64,000 nt of DNA from JASHVB01 sp035523995 (GTDB taxonomy: Bacteria > Pseudomonadota > Alphaproteobacteria > Acetobacterales > Acetobacteraceae), in NCBI GenBank assembly GCA_035523995.1, contig DATKPQ010000197.1, positions 18,250 to 82,249 on the forward strand. The letters are read 5' to 3'. Below, piece by piece: positions 26,066-35,185 of this stretch. The translations under genes were made by a program, and so were the position numbers. Positions within the stretch are counted from its first letter, which is position 1, and the number at the start of each line of letters is the position of its first letter. Under the pieces are notes generated by a model. The model saw only the letters and a list, made by a program, of their open reading frames with translations. It did not search any database and was not told the DNA's origin.

Positions 26066-27075
26066 CGCCGCATCACGCGCGGATCGAGCAACGCATAGGA
26101 CACATCCACCACGAGGTTGACGATCACGTACACCACCGCGACCACCAGCGTGACTCCCATGATCGCGGGGAAGTCGAGGATGACCGCGCTTTGGAACGTG
26201 TAGCGGCCGAGTCCCGGCCAGGAGAAGATCGTTTCGGTCAGCACGGTGCCCGTCAGCAGTTGCGCGTAGGCAAGCCCGCCCAACGTTACCACCGGCAGCA
26301 ATGCATTGGGCAGAGCGTGCCCCAACATGATGACGTGCCGCCGCAAGCCTTTGGCTCGGGCGACGCGGATGTAGTCTTGCGACAGCGCCTCCAGCATTGC
26401 AGCGCGCGTGGTTCGGGTGATCAGGCCCATGGTTGCGGATGCCAGCACGATTGACGGCAAAATCAAATGCGCGACTGCATCCCAGAACGTGCCCCATTGG
26501 TCGGCCAGGGGTGCGTCGATCAGCATGAAGCCGGTGACGGTGGGTGGCGGGAACTGGTCGGCGCCGATCTGTCCGGGACCGGGCGCCCAGCCCAGCCAGC
26601 CATAGAACACCGCCAGCATGATGAACGCCAGCCAGAAGGTCGGGGCGGATACGCCGACCAGCGATATCGCTCGCGCGACGTGATCGATCCAGGAATCGCG
26701 CTTCATCGCGGCCAACACGCCCAGAGGCAAGCCAAGCATGAGCGAGAGCATGAAGGCGACGGTGGAAAGTTCGATCGTCGCGGGCGCGTATTGCTCGATG
26801 TCGTCCAGCACCGGGCGCTGCGAGGAAATTGAAATGCCGAGATCCCCGTGCATGAGCCCGCGCAAAAAGATCCAGTAGCGATCCCACATCGGCAGATCGA
26901 GGCCCCATTTGTGCCGATACGCTTCGACGATCGCGGGATTGTTGGCGGCGATGTCGCCAAGTTGCGTCAGCACCGGATCGCCCGGCACGGTGTTCGAGAT
27001 CAGAAAGATAATCAACGTCGCCAACAGCACCATGGCCGCCGCGACAAGCAGTCGGGATATGATGTAGCGCAACAC
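26062..27075 (-). CDS. peptide ABC transporter permease, DppB-like
   Basis: This is the partner permease: 337 residues, six predicted membrane spans. The first span is near residues 8-28 (A-A-A-M-V-L-L-A-T-L-I-I-F-L-I), with N-T-V-P-G-D-P-V just after it, as is typical for DppB. The cytoplasmic coupling loop Q-D-Y-I-R-V-A-R-A-K-G-L is intact. The best start is the GTG at 27075 (V-L-R-Y-I-I-S-R-L), with GGGGAGGG about ten bases upstream; a frame extension to 27147 runs into the divergent promoter region. The gene is divergent from the substrate-binding protein gene at 27187. Confidence 0.93.
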   Translation of the reverse strand: MLRYIISRLLVAAAMVLLATLIIFLISNTVPGDPVLTQLGDIAANNPAIVEAYRHKWGLDLPMWDRYWIFLRGLMHGDLGISISSQRPVLDDIEQYAPATIELSTVAFMLSLMLGLPLGVLAAMKRDSWIDHVARAISLVGVSAPTFWLAFIMLAVFYGWLGWAPGPGQIGADQFPPPTVTGFMLIDAPLADQWGTFWDAVAHLILPSIVLASATMGLITRTTRAAMLEALSQDYIRVARAKGLRRHVIMLGHALPNALLPVVTLGGLAYAQLLTGTVLTETIFSWPGLGRYTFQSAVILDFPAIMGVTLVVAVVYVIVNLVVDVSYALLDPRVMRR

Positions 27076-27186
27076 GCGATCATTGCCCTCCCCACACCGC
27101 CGCATACCGTATGAGCAGCGATGCGCCAAGTTGTATTGCGGCAGCAAACCGGTATGATCGCGTCAGAAGATCGCCAGGAGGGGACC

Positions 27187-28794
27187 GTGCGAGACTTGGG
27201 TTGGATCGGCCGGCGCGACGTCATGCGCTTGCTCGGTGTCGGTGGCGCGGCGCTCGCGGCAGGGTTGCCGGAGAAAGTGCACGCGGCTTCCAGTGGCGGC
27301 ATTCTGGTGCTGGGCGTCGATATCAGCGATTCGATCACCTTCGATCCCGCGCGCGAGGCGCAATACACGGCGCCCCTGACCATGCGCGCCGCATACGAAT
27401 CGCTGGTGACGATGACCCCGGGCGACTATCTGAACGTCAAGCCGGCACTGGCAAAGAAATGGGAGCGCACGCCGGACGGCAAGGGCTGGCGGTTTCATCT
27501 GGCCGACGCAAGGTTCAACAGCGGCAACCCGGTCACCGCGCAAGACGTGAAATGGACGTTCGATCGGCTGATCAATTTGAAGGACCAGCCGTCGCAATAC
27601 GTGACGAACGTGGCTTCCGTGAATGCGGTTGATCCGAAGACCGTTGATGTGGTGCTGCAGGATCCCGCCCTGCCGATCCTGACCATCCTGTCGGGCGTGA
27701 ATTTTGGCATCACAGAGCAGAAGGTGCTGCAAGCGCAGGGCGGCACGGCCGGGACGGATGCAGTGAGCGCCGACAAGGCGACGAACTGGCTGAACCAGCA
27801 TTCCTGCGGTGCCGGTGCTTACACGCTGGTGGGCTGGACGCGCGGCGCGCAGGTCCTGCTGACGCGCAACCCACATTATTTCCGCGGCCCCGTGCATTTC
27901 GAGCATGTGATCGTGCGCCACATGGGCGACAGCGCGACGCAGCTTCTGGCGATCAAGCGCGGCGATATCGGTGCCGCATTCAACCTGATCCCGGAGCAAA
28001 TTGCGACGCTCAAAGACGACAGGCAGGTGCGCATCGAGGCGCTGCGCAGCCTGGATTATGTCTATATGGCGTTGACCAACGAGCCGCAGTTCAACAAGGC
28101 CCTGGCGGTGAAGGAAGCGCGCCAGGCGATCGCCTGCGCCATCGACTACGACGGCATCATCGATCACTTGCTCGGCGGCAAGGCGATGCGCTGCGCCAGC
28201 TTCATCCCGATCGGGCTGTACGGCTCGACCGAGGAGACGACGAAGCAGATCGGCTGGCATCAGGACCTGGATCGCGCGAAGCAGTTATTGCAGAAGGCCG
28301 GGTTCCCCAACGGGTTCGAATTCAAGATCAGCTATGGTGATGCCGCGGTGTCCGGCCTGAGCTATGCCGTGCTGGCGCAGAAGCTGCAGTCGGACCTGGC
28401 GCGGGTGGGGATCAAGGTGGTGCTGGACCCGCTGGACCAGGTGAACCTGCGCACGCAATACACCACCGGGCATTCGCAGGGCGGCGTGCTGACGTTCTGG
28501 AATCCGTCGGGCGTGGAAACCGACCAGTGGGCGTCTGCCAGCGTGCTGCGCGTGGCAAAGCGCATCCATTGGACGCCCGATCCGGCGCTCAAGCAACTCG
28601 TGTTGAAAGCGGCGGCCGAGCAAGACCCCACGAAGCGGACAGCGCTGTATGTCGACTACGAGAAGGCGATGATCGACCAGGCCAGTCTGTTGATTCTGTT
28701 CCAGCCGATCTACCAGTTCGCGGTGCGGAATACCCTGAAAACGTTCCCGCTCACCGCCGCGGGATGGGAGGCAGAACTGTACGAAGTGACGTAG
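27187..28794 (+). CDS. extracytoplasmic substrate-binding protein of peptide ABC transporter (SBP family 5)
   Basis: This is the periplasmic receptor of the adjacent importer. The GTG at 27187 follows AGGAGGGG. The 535-residue precursor opens with G-R-R-D-V-M-R-L-L-G followed by a hydrophobic stretch ending H-A-A, a twin-arginine-type export signal. Family 5 features include Y-E-S-L-V-T, F-H-L-A-D-A-R-F-N-S-G-N-P-V-T-A-Q-D-V and a C-terminal P-I-Y-Q-F-A-V-R-N. Family members bind di- and oligopeptides, glutathione or other ligands; the ligand here is unknown. It is transcribed away from the permease-ATPase operon, with about 110 bases between the two starts. Confidence 0.92.
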   Translation: MRDLGWIGRRDVMRLLGVGGAALAAGLPEKVHAASSGGILVLGVDISDSITFDPAREAQYTAPLTMRAAYESLVTMTPGDYLNVKPALAKKWERTPDGKGWRFHLADARFNSGNPVTAQDVKWTFDRLINLKDQPSQYVTNVASVNAVDPKTVDVVLQDPALPILTILSGVNFGITEQKVLQAQGGTAGTDAVSADKATNWLNQHSCGAGAYTLVGWTRGAQVLLTRNPHYFRGPVHFEHVIVRHMGDSATQLLAIKRGDIGAAFNLIPEQIATLKDDRQVRIEALRSLDYVYMALTNEPQFNKALAVKEARQAIACAIDYDGIIDHLLGGKAMRCASFIPIGLYGSTEETTKQIGWHQDLDRAKQLLQKAGFPNGFEFKISYGDAAVSGLSYAVLAQKLQSDLARVGIKVVLDPLDQVNLRTQYTTGHSQGGVLTFWNPSGVETDQWASASVLRVAKRIHWTPDPALKQLVLKAAAEQDPTKRTALYVDYEKAMIDQASLLILFQPIYQFAVRNTLKTFPLTAAGWEAELYEVT

Positions 28795-28853
28795 CCGTCC
28801 TCGACATCGTGGCCGGCTCAGGCCTCGCCATGACCGGGACTCCGCCGGGATTG

Positions 28854-29213
28854 TCAACGCCGCCCCGCATGCGCGTGACACAGGCCATCAGCAGCCAGAC
28901 TCCCCCATGCGCCCAGCGTCCAGTAGGCCAACATTGCGAAGAGACCTATTCCCAACGGCCCTCCGAAGCTGAGCCACGTCAACCATGGCGGCACGTCAAA
29001 GAGGAAGACGTTGGACAGCCAAATGACCACCCATGGGATAACCAACTCACCTGCCACGCCCAAGAACAGAATGAGCGTCGTAACACTGATAGGCCGTTCA
29101 CCCTGTTCACCGCGAGAGGCACCGTTGTGCTCCGCCACGGCAACCGCTCTCGGGTTCCACTCCCGTTGCTTCCGCAGGGTCCTGACTTGCATCTGGCTAT
29201 GTGCGTTGCTCAT
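28854..29213 (-). CDS. small membrane protein of unknown function
   Basis: Not recognised. The 119-residue product starting at ATG 29213 has a hydrophilic N-terminal half (about 1-45) and then two or three hydrophobic segments: T-L-I-L-F-L-G-V-A-G-E-L-V-I, V-V-I-W-L-S-N-V-F-L-F-D-V and I-G-L-F-A-M-L-A-Y-W-T-L. A GGAG sits about eight bases upstream. A longer frame to 29378 exists but has no better start signal. Base composition of the upstream part is lower in GC than neighbouring genes. No functional neighbour gives a clue. The pattern of hydrophobic spans makes it likely but not certain to be coding. Confidence 0.5.
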   Translation of the reverse strand: MSNAHSQMQVRTLRKQREWNPRAVAVAEHNGASRGEQGERPISVTTLILFLGVAGELVIPWVVIWLSNVFLFDVPPWLTWLSFGGPLGIGLFAMLAYWTLGAWGSLAADGLCHAHAGRR

Positions 29214-29391
29214 AACTCTGGCTCCGCCCGCTTGTCCGAAGGCCGTGTGGCCTTTCCTTGGCGGGAAGTTGGCGCGACATTGCCCCGATAAAATCGGCGA
29301 ATTCCTTGAAAAGACTTGTGCGGCTATCGCGTAGATTGTGCCCGTACCGCGGTAATGCCGGCGAAGCGCGCCGCGCAACGGCTTGAGCGGA

Positions 29392-30375
29392 TCAGCGATA
29401 TCCGCCCGGATGCGCCTCTCGCCAGGCCAGGGCAGTGCGCACGATCTCGTCGAGAGCCGCGAACCGTGGCCGCCATCCCGCCTCCACGGCCCGTGCCGCG
29501 CCGGCGACCAGCACGTCCGGGTCGCCGCCCCGGCGCTCTCCCAGCCGATGCGGGACCGGGCGGCCCATCACGCGCTCCACGGCACGGATCACCTCCAGCA
29601 CCGAGTTCCCCGCGCCGTTGCCCAGATTCCAGGTCATGCTCCCTGCCCCCAACTGGTCCAGCGCCAGCAGGTGCGCGTCCGCCAGGTCGGTCACGTGCAC
29701 GTAATCGCGAACGCAGGTGCCGTCCGGCGTGGGATAATCGGTGCCGAACACTGTTACCTCTGGCGCACGCCTCAGCGCCGCGTCGATCACGAGCGGGATC
29801 AGGTGGGTTTCGGGATCGTGGTCCTCGCCCAGCCGCCCTTCTGGATCGGCGCCGGCGGCGTTGAAGTACCGCAGGCAGGCGGAGCGCAGGCCATGAATGC
29901 GCCCGGCCCACAGCAACGCCCGCTCGATCATCCATTTGCTCTCGCCATAGGGAGATCCGGGATCGATCCGCGCAGTTTCCGGGATGGGCATCTCCTCCGG
30001 CGTGCCGAACAGATTGGCGGTGGAAGAGAGGACGAACCGCTTTACCCCGTAGCGGGCGCAGGCATCGATCAGGCGGATGCCGTTCATGCCGTTCTCCGCC
30101 AGGTAGCGGAACGGCTGGCGCATGCTCTCGCCCACCAGGGACAGCGAGGCGAAGTGGAACACCGCATCCCACGGCCCGTCGCTCAGGATGGCATCCACAG
30201 CGGCGGTGTCCGCCAGGTCCGCCTCGACCAGCCGGGCGGGCGGCAGCACCGCCTGGCGGTGGCCGGTGCGCAGGTTGTCCACCACCACCACCTGGTCGCC
30301 GCGCGCGAGCAATGCCGCTACTGTGTGGCTGCCGACATAGCCGGCGCCGCCGGTTACCAGAAAACGTCCTGACAT
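29392..30375 (-). CDS. galE: UDP-glucose 4-epimerase
   Basis: GalE interconverts UDP-glucose and UDP-galactose, feeding sugar into polysaccharide. It is an extended short-chain dehydrogenase with the NAD-binding V-T-G-G-A-G-Y-V-G-S-H-T at residues 6-17, catalytic S-S-T near residue 118 and Y-G-E-S-K as the Tyr-Lys pair. L-R-Y-F-N-A-A-G and C-V-R-D-Y-V-H-V-T-D are diagnostic for GalE. The 327-residue form starts at ATG 30375 with an AGAGGTAG upstream; an extension to 30459 lies inside the upstream gene. It starts seven bases after the stop of the Wzc-like gene, so the two form an operon for surface polysaccharide. Confidence 0.94.
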   Translation of the reverse strand: MSGRFLVTGGAGYVGSHTVAALLARGDQVVVVDNLRTGHRQAVLPPARLVEADLADTAAVDAILSDGPWDAVFHFASLSLVGESMRQPFRYLAENGMNGIRLIDACARYGVKRFVLSSTANLFGTPEEMPIPETARIDPGSPYGESKWMIERALLWAGRIHGLRSACLRYFNAAGADPEGRLGEDHDPETHLIPLVIDAALRRAPEVTVFGTDYPTPDGTCVRDYVHVTDLADAHLLALDQLGAGSMTWNLGNGAGNSVLEVIRAVERVMGRPVPHRLGERRGGDPDVLVAGAARAVEAGWRPRFAALDEIVRTALAWREAHPGGYR

Positions 30376-30382
30376 GTGTCCG

Positions 30383-32617
30383 CTACCTCTGCGCCGTACG
30401 TCGGTGGCGATGATACACGTCCGCGTCGGCATAGCCCGACCGAAGATGGGCAACGGCATCGACCCGAGTCAACACGCAGCCCACCACATGCGCGTGCGCT
30501 TCCTCGAGCAATTCGAGCGTATGCTGCACCACCGGGCGGGGTGTGGCGCACCAGCGCACGCAGAGCAATGTGGCATCCGCTATACCGGCCAGGATGCGTG
30601 CCTCGGCGATCGCCTGCACCGGCGGGGAATCCAGCAAGATCAGGCCGTATTCCTGGCGCAGTTCCGACAACATGCGGGCCATCGTGTCGGACAGGAAGCG
30701 GTCCGGCAAGTCGGAAGTGATGCGGCCGGCCTGCATGACGTCCATGCCGGTCGCCTGGTCGGTGCAGATCGCCTGATGCGGGGAAAGCTTGTCACGCAGG
30801 CATTCCGCCAATCCGATCGGCGCTTTCGCCCTCATGTGGACGGCGAAGGTGGGGCGGCGCAGGTCGCATTCCATGATCAGCACATGCTCGCCGCTCAGTG
30901 CCGCGGACCGCGCCAGCGCCAGGGCGACCGTGGTCTTGGCCTCGCCGGGCCGCGCGGCTGTCACCGCCACGACGCGCGGATGCTCTTGGCCGATGCGCAG
31001 CCCCGTCCGCAGCGTGCGCACTTGCTCGGCGAACGGCGACAGCGGCTTGCGAGCGACATATTCATCCGCGCTCAAATGGCCGAGGTCACGGCGCCGGATC
31101 TCCGGCAACAGCGCAAAGCATGGCAGGCCGAGCGCCGCACGCACGGCCTCACCGGATCGCAGCGTGTGATCCGCCAGCTCCAGCAGGTAGACGAGCAACA
31201 GGCCGAACAGGACGCCAAACGCAATCGCGGCTGCCATCAGGGGCAGGCTGCGAGGAAAGCTCGGCACATCAGGCGGCAGCGCGAGCGAGATCTCATGCGC
31301 CTCGGCTGACTCCACCTCGGCCTGCTGTGCGGTCTGTTGGATGCGATCGAGCACGGCCTGGAGTTCCTGGCGCGACGCCTCCATGTCCCGCTGCATCGCA
31401 TTCAACCTGACCTGCGACTGCGCGCTGCGATCCGCCGCTTGCTCTCCGTTCCGCAGGTCCTGCTCCAGCACGGCGACGCGTTCCCGCGCGGCGCGGACTT
31501 CAGCTTCGGTGGCGGCCACCACGCGTGCCGTCTCCGCCGCCACCGCGCGCTGCGCATCGGCGTATTCGCGGCGCAGGGCAATCGCTTCCGGATGGTTCGG
31601 CCCCAACCGGCCCTGCTGGGCCTGGATCTGGGCCGAGATCTGATCCTGCTGGGCGCGAAGCTGCACCACACTGGGGGCAATCGCCGCCTGCGCCTCGGCC
31701 CCGGCGCGGCCGCTGGCGGCATCCAGCTTTGCCTCCGCGTTGCCCAGCTCAGAACGGGCGTGCACCAGATCTTCGGTTAAGTGGCTGATTTGTTCCGCGT
31801 CCATGCCGGCATGCATGCCCTGCGCCAAACCGGCCTTGGCGCGGTAGGCGGCAATCCGGTCCTCTCCGGAGCGCACGTCCCTGCGAAGCTCGGCGGCGCG
31901 CGCATCCAATAGCGCGGTAGCACGCTCCACGGCGCGATGCTTGGCCGCGTACTGGCTTCTAATATAGAAATCCATCGCATTGTTCACCGCCGTGGCGGCG
32001 AGCTGTGGATCTTGCGCGGTGAAGTCGACTTCCAGCACGCGGGAGAACTTCACTGTGTGTACGTCGAACGCAGCCTGCACGGCCATTAGCGTCGCGTTGC
32101 GACTGGGATCCTGCACCGGCCCAAGTGCAGCAGGTACCCTTGATGCTGTGTTGCCACGGAACCAGGATGCGACGGTGTCGATGGCGCGACCGAGAAGGCC
32201 GCGCGGGCGGAGCGCCGGATTGAATTCGGGATCGTTGTATAGATCGCCCCGCTTGACGACCGCCTCCACGACCCGCAGGCCGCGGACGATTTCCGCCTGA
32301 CTGGCCATCACGGCTTCGGTTGTGGGATCGGTTTGCAGAATGCTTTGCAATTCGCGCAGCTTGTATTGGCTGGGCTCATAAATCAGCGTGCCAACAGCGG
32401 TGTACTGCGGCGTTACCTGCTTGATCGCGATGAAAGCGAACAATGGCCACAGCAGGATGCTGGCGATTAACGCGCCGCGCCGGCGGCGCAGAGCGGCGAG
32501 AGCGACGCGGGGGCTCAGCGGCTCGATTAGCAGCGGTTCCGGCATGTCGCCGTAACCCGGACGGCCGCGGATCGGCGCGGGTATGGCGGTCGGCGGTCCG
32601 GTGGGTCTGTCGAGCAC
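30383..32617 (-). CDS. Wzc-like polysaccharide co-polymerase with tyrosine-kinase domain
   Basis: The protein controls chain length and export of capsule or exopolysaccharide. The 744 residues comprise an N-terminal Wzz domain with a transmembrane span near 50-70, a long periplasmic coiled coil (about 220-440), a second span near 470-490 and a cytoplasmic BY-kinase domain. In the kinase, Walker A reads A-R-P-G-E-A-K-T-T where the usual sequence is G-E-G-K-T, Walker A' is I-M-E-C-D-L-R-R-P and Walker B is L-I-L-L-D-S-P-P. The C-terminal tail has only two tyrosines (G-Y-A-D-A-D-V-Y) instead of a long cluster. GTG 32617 or ATG 32545 could be the start. It is divergent from the Wza-like gene. Confidence 0.9.
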   Translation of the reverse strand: MLDRPTGPPTAIPAPIRGRPGYGDMPEPLLIEPLSPRVALAALRRRRGALIASILLWPLFAFIAIKQVTPQYTAVGTLIYEPSQYKLRELQSILQTDPTTEAVMASQAEIVRGLRVVEAVVKRGDLYNDPEFNPALRPRGLLGRAIDTVASWFRGNTASRVPAALGPVQDPSRNATLMAVQAAFDVHTVKFSRVLEVDFTAQDPQLAATAVNNAMDFYIRSQYAAKHRAVERATALLDARAAELRRDVRSGEDRIAAYRAKAGLAQGMHAGMDAEQISHLTEDLVHARSELGNAEAKLDAASGRAGAEAQAAIAPSVVQLRAQQDQISAQIQAQQGRLGPNHPEAIALRREYADAQRAVAAETARVVAATEAEVRAARERVAVLEQDLRNGEQAADRSAQSQVRLNAMQRDMEASRQELQAVLDRIQQTAQQAEVESAEAHEISLALPPDVPSFPRSLPLMAAAIAFGVLFGLLLVYLLELADHTLRSGEAVRAALGLPCFALLPEIRRRDLGHLSADEYVARKPLSPFAEQVRTLRTGLRIGQEHPRVVAVTAARPGEAKTTVALALARSAALSGEHVLIMECDLRRPTFAVHMRAKAPIGLAECLRDKLSPHQAICTDQATGMDVMQAGRITSDLPDRFLSDTMARMLSELRQEYGLILLDSPPVQAIAEARILAGIADATLLCVRWCATPRPVVQHTLELLEEAHAHVVGCVLTRVDAVAHLRSGYADADVYHRHRRTAQR

Positions 32618-32849
32618 GACTGGTTCTGACCTCGGGGCGCATGGGCCGGCCCTGTTGGCCGGACAGACCCCGAAATTACCGGCGGAAGCTTAACGGGGCG
32701 CTAATAGGGCCGCAGATCGTCAGGGGACGCCGCATTTCGGTCGAACGTGGCGGGCGCATTAACCGATCGGTGAACTCCTGTGGCGCATGATGTGGTTGGT
32801 CCGAAAACCGGGCCATGCCGATTGCCCGCAAAATGAGGGGTGCCGTCCC

Positions 32850-33398
32850 GTGCGTCCGTTGCTGTACCTTGCGCTTCTGCTGCTGTCTGGCTGCGATTTT
32901 TTTGGCCATGGCCTGCCGCCGATCCCGCCCGGCTCGATGGCGTACCATTTGGGGCCGGGCGATACCGTGCGTTTGCTCACTTACGGCGAGGATTCGCTGA
33001 GCGGCGAGTTTCGCGTGAGTGCCGCCGGCACGATTGACATGCCGCTGTTGGGCAGCGTGCGCGCCGCCGGGCTGACACCGACGGAACTGGGACGGTCGGT
33101 CGCTACGGAGCTGAAGCAGAAGAAGCTGCTGGAAAACCCGTCGGTTGCGGCAGAGGTGACCGCGTACCGGCCGATCTTCGTGCTGGGTGAAGTAAACAAG
33201 CCGGGGGAGTATCCGTACCAGCCGGGCATGACAGTGGTGACTGCGGCCGCCGTGGCGGGCGGCTTCACCTATCGCGCCGTGGAGGGAGACGTGTCGGTCG
33301 TGCGAACGGTGAACGGAAAAGCGGTGGAGGGAACGGCAACGCGACAGACATTCCTGCAGCCGGGCGATGTGGTCACCGTGCACGAGCGGTGGTTTTGA
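32850..33398 (+). CDS. outer-membrane polysaccharide export lipoprotein, short Wza-like
   Basis: Wza-type proteins form the outer-membrane exit channel for polysaccharide and work with Wzc. GTG 32850, preceded by GAGGGG, gives a lipoprotein signal with lipobox L-L-S-G-C and the lipidated cysteine at residue 15. The mature part has the Poly_export domain (Y-H-L-G-P-G-D-T-V-R at its beginning) and one SLBB-like segment around F-V-L-G-E-V-N-K-P-G-E-Y. At 182 residues it is about half the length of Escherichia coli Wza and lacks its extra domains and C-terminal helix, like short exporters of other alphaproteobacteria. It is divergent from the Wzc-like gene. Confidence 0.9.
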   Translation: MRPLLYLALLLLSGCDFFGHGLPPIPPGSMAYHLGPGDTVRLLTYGEDSLSGEFRVSAAGTIDMPLLGSVRAAGLTPTELGRSVATELKQKKLLENPSVAAEVTAYRPIFVLGEVNKPGEYPYQPGMTVVTAAAVAGGFTYRAVEGDVSVVRTVNGKAVEGTATRQTFLQPGDVVTVHERWF

Positions 33399-33565
33399 AC
33401 GCACGGACTGGCCGGCACCGCGACGGTGCTCGCCTTGCAATCCGGCGAGCGAGCAACGTCGCGGCACACACCTCGCACTCGCCGCCACCGCGGACCGGAA
33501 GGCGCTACGCGGCCTGATTTGCGAGGCTGGCCACGATCTGGGTGAGAAATTGCGGAGGTCGAGAC

Positions 33566-34420
33566 TCAGCGACTGAGGAAGTCGCGAATTTCCGCCGCGA
33601 CCTCGGTGGCATGCGTCTCCAGTGCGAAATGCCCGGTGTCGAGAAAGCGAACGACTGAACCGGGTAGATCCCGTTTGAAGGCCTCTGCACCCGCCGGCAG
33701 AAAGAACGGATCGTTCTTGCCCCACACTGCGAGCAGCGGTGGCTTGTGGGTTCGAAAATAATTCTGAAAGGTCGGGTACCATCGCACATTGCTTTGATAG
33801 TCGCGAAACAGATCGAGCTGGATCTCGTCCTGACCGGGCCGGGCCAGGTAAAAGTTATCGAGCGAGTGGCCGTCCGGGGACACGGCCGTCGGGTCGGGCA
33901 CGCCGTGCGTGTATTGCCATACGGTCGTCTCGGGCGTGAGAAATGCCCGAAGCGCATCGCGGTTCGCCGCCGAGGCATCTTCCCAATAGGCACGGATCGG
34001 GTTCCAGCCTTCGCTCAGGCCCTCCTCGTAGGCATTGCCGTTTTGCGAAATGATTGCGGTAATGCGATCCGGGTGCTTGACCGCAAGGCGAAAGCCGGTC
34101 GGTGCACCGTAGTCGAATACGTAAATCGCAAATCGGCTGAGGCCGATCACTTCGGTAAACCGGTCGACGACGTGGGCGAGGTTGTCGAAGGACCAGGTGA
34201 ATGTCGTACCCGGCGGCATGTCCGATCGGCCGAATCCGGGCAGATCGGGCGCGATGACGTGATACCGATCGGATAACAGCGGGATCAGATCGCGGAACAT
34301 ATGACTTGCCGTCGGAAAACCGTGCAGCAAAAGCAGCGCACGTGCCTCGCGCGCCCCTGCTTCGCGATAGAATACTTTGAATCCATCGACATCGACAGTA
34401 CAGTACCGAATTCTGTTCAT
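33566..34420 (-). CDS. alpha/beta hydrolase, epoxide hydrolase/dehalogenase-like, Asp nucleophile
   Basis: The 284-residue enzyme has an alpha/beta fold with the oxyanion segment L-L-L-H-G-F-P-T-A-S-H-M-F-R, a nucleophile elbow V-F-D-Y-G-A-P-T-G with aspartate as nucleophile, and the catalytic histidine in D-T-G-H-F-A-L-E. An aspartate nucleophile is the mark of epoxide hydrolases and haloalkane dehalogenases, not serine esterases. The exact substrate cannot be told from sequence. The gene is last in a three-gene - strand operon (spacings of 30 bases) with an esterase-like hydrolase and a type II haloacid dehalogenase. Confidence 0.85.
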   Translation of the reverse strand: MNRIRYCTVDVDGFKVFYREAGAREARALLLLHGFPTASHMFRDLIPLLSDRYHVIAPDLPGFGRSDMPPGTTFTWSFDNLAHVVDRFTEVIGLSRFAIYVFDYGAPTGFRLAVKHPDRITAIISQNGNAYEEGLSEGWNPIRAYWEDASAANRDALRAFLTPETTVWQYTHGVPDPTAVSPDGHSLDNFYLARPGQDEIQLDLFRDYQSNVRWYPTFQNYFRTHKPPLLAVWGKNDPFFLPAGAEAFKRDLPGSVVRFLDTGHFALETHATEVAAEIRDFLSR

Positions 34421-34450
34421 GATATTCTCCCAGGATCGGATCGCAGCCCT

Positions 34451-35155
34451 TCAAAAGCCCGTTCCGACAGCGCGCACCGCCTCCAGGATTACGTCCACAA
34501 CGAAATGCGGGGCGGTGACAGACGGCATATGATCGGCGGCGTGCGAACGGATATTCGCCTTCATCCGCTCGGCCATGAATCGCTGTGTGGCCGGGACAAT
34601 CATGCGATCGGCCTCAGCCAACAGGTACCATGCCGGCCGGTCTTTCCACAGCGGCCGCCCGACCTTTGTGCTGATGCAGGGCACTGCAATCGGCCGCTGA
34701 ATGGCGAAAAGCACGGCTTGCTCCTCGGCCGAAGCGTACGGTGCAAAAGCCGCCGGAACCGCATTTTCCGGCAGCCAGATAAGCCCATTGGCATCCGGAG
34801 CCAGGTTCGGCGCCGCCGGATGCGGCTCCGCGCGATAGAAAACGTCGGCAACGGTCTCCCCTTCATCGGGAGCCAGCGCGGCGACATAGACAAGCGCTTT
34901 GACCTTGTCCGAGTGCGTCGCCGCGATCACCCCGCCCGCATAGGCATGCCCGACAAGGACCACAGGCCTGCCAACCCGTGCAATTGTCCGCTCTACCGCG
35001 GCCACATCATCAGCCAGCGATGTCAGCGGCAACGGCGCGGCAACCGACTTCAGGCCATTCGCGCGCAACCCAAGTATAACTTTCTCCCAGCTCGAGCCGT
35101 CCGCCCAGGCGCCATGTGCCAGCACAATCGAGACATCATCTCTGGTCGGCACCAT
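34451..35155 (-). CDS. alpha/beta hydrolase with alanine at the nucleophile position
   Basis: The 234-residue protein matches the small esterase-like alpha/beta hydrolases, with V-L-A-H-G-A-W-A-D-G-S-S-W at the start, an acid residue in L-A-E-A-D-R-M-I and a histidine in A-D-H-M-P-S-V. The nucleophile elbow reads G-H-A-Y-A-G-G, with alanine at residue 71 where serine is expected (codon GCC). It is either a catalytically inactive member or uses another chemistry. Other proteins with this G-H-A-Y variant are, in my recollection, common in Rhizobiales. It is 30 bases from each neighbour in the operon with the other hydrolases. Confidence 0.8.
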   Translation of the reverse strand: MVPTRDDVSIVLAHGAWADGSSWEKVILGLRANGLKSVAAPLPLTSLADDVAAVERTIARVGRPVVLVGHAYAGGVIAATHSDKVKALVYVAALAPDEGETVADVFYRAEPHPAAPNLAPDANGLIWLPENAVPAAFAPYASAEEQAVLFAIQRPIAVPCISTKVGRPLWKDRPAWYLLAEADRMIVPATQRFMAERMKANIRSHAADHMPSVTAPHFVVDVILEAVRAVGTGF

Positions 35156-35185
35156 ATGCTCCTCCGTCTCGATCGCATTGTTCGT

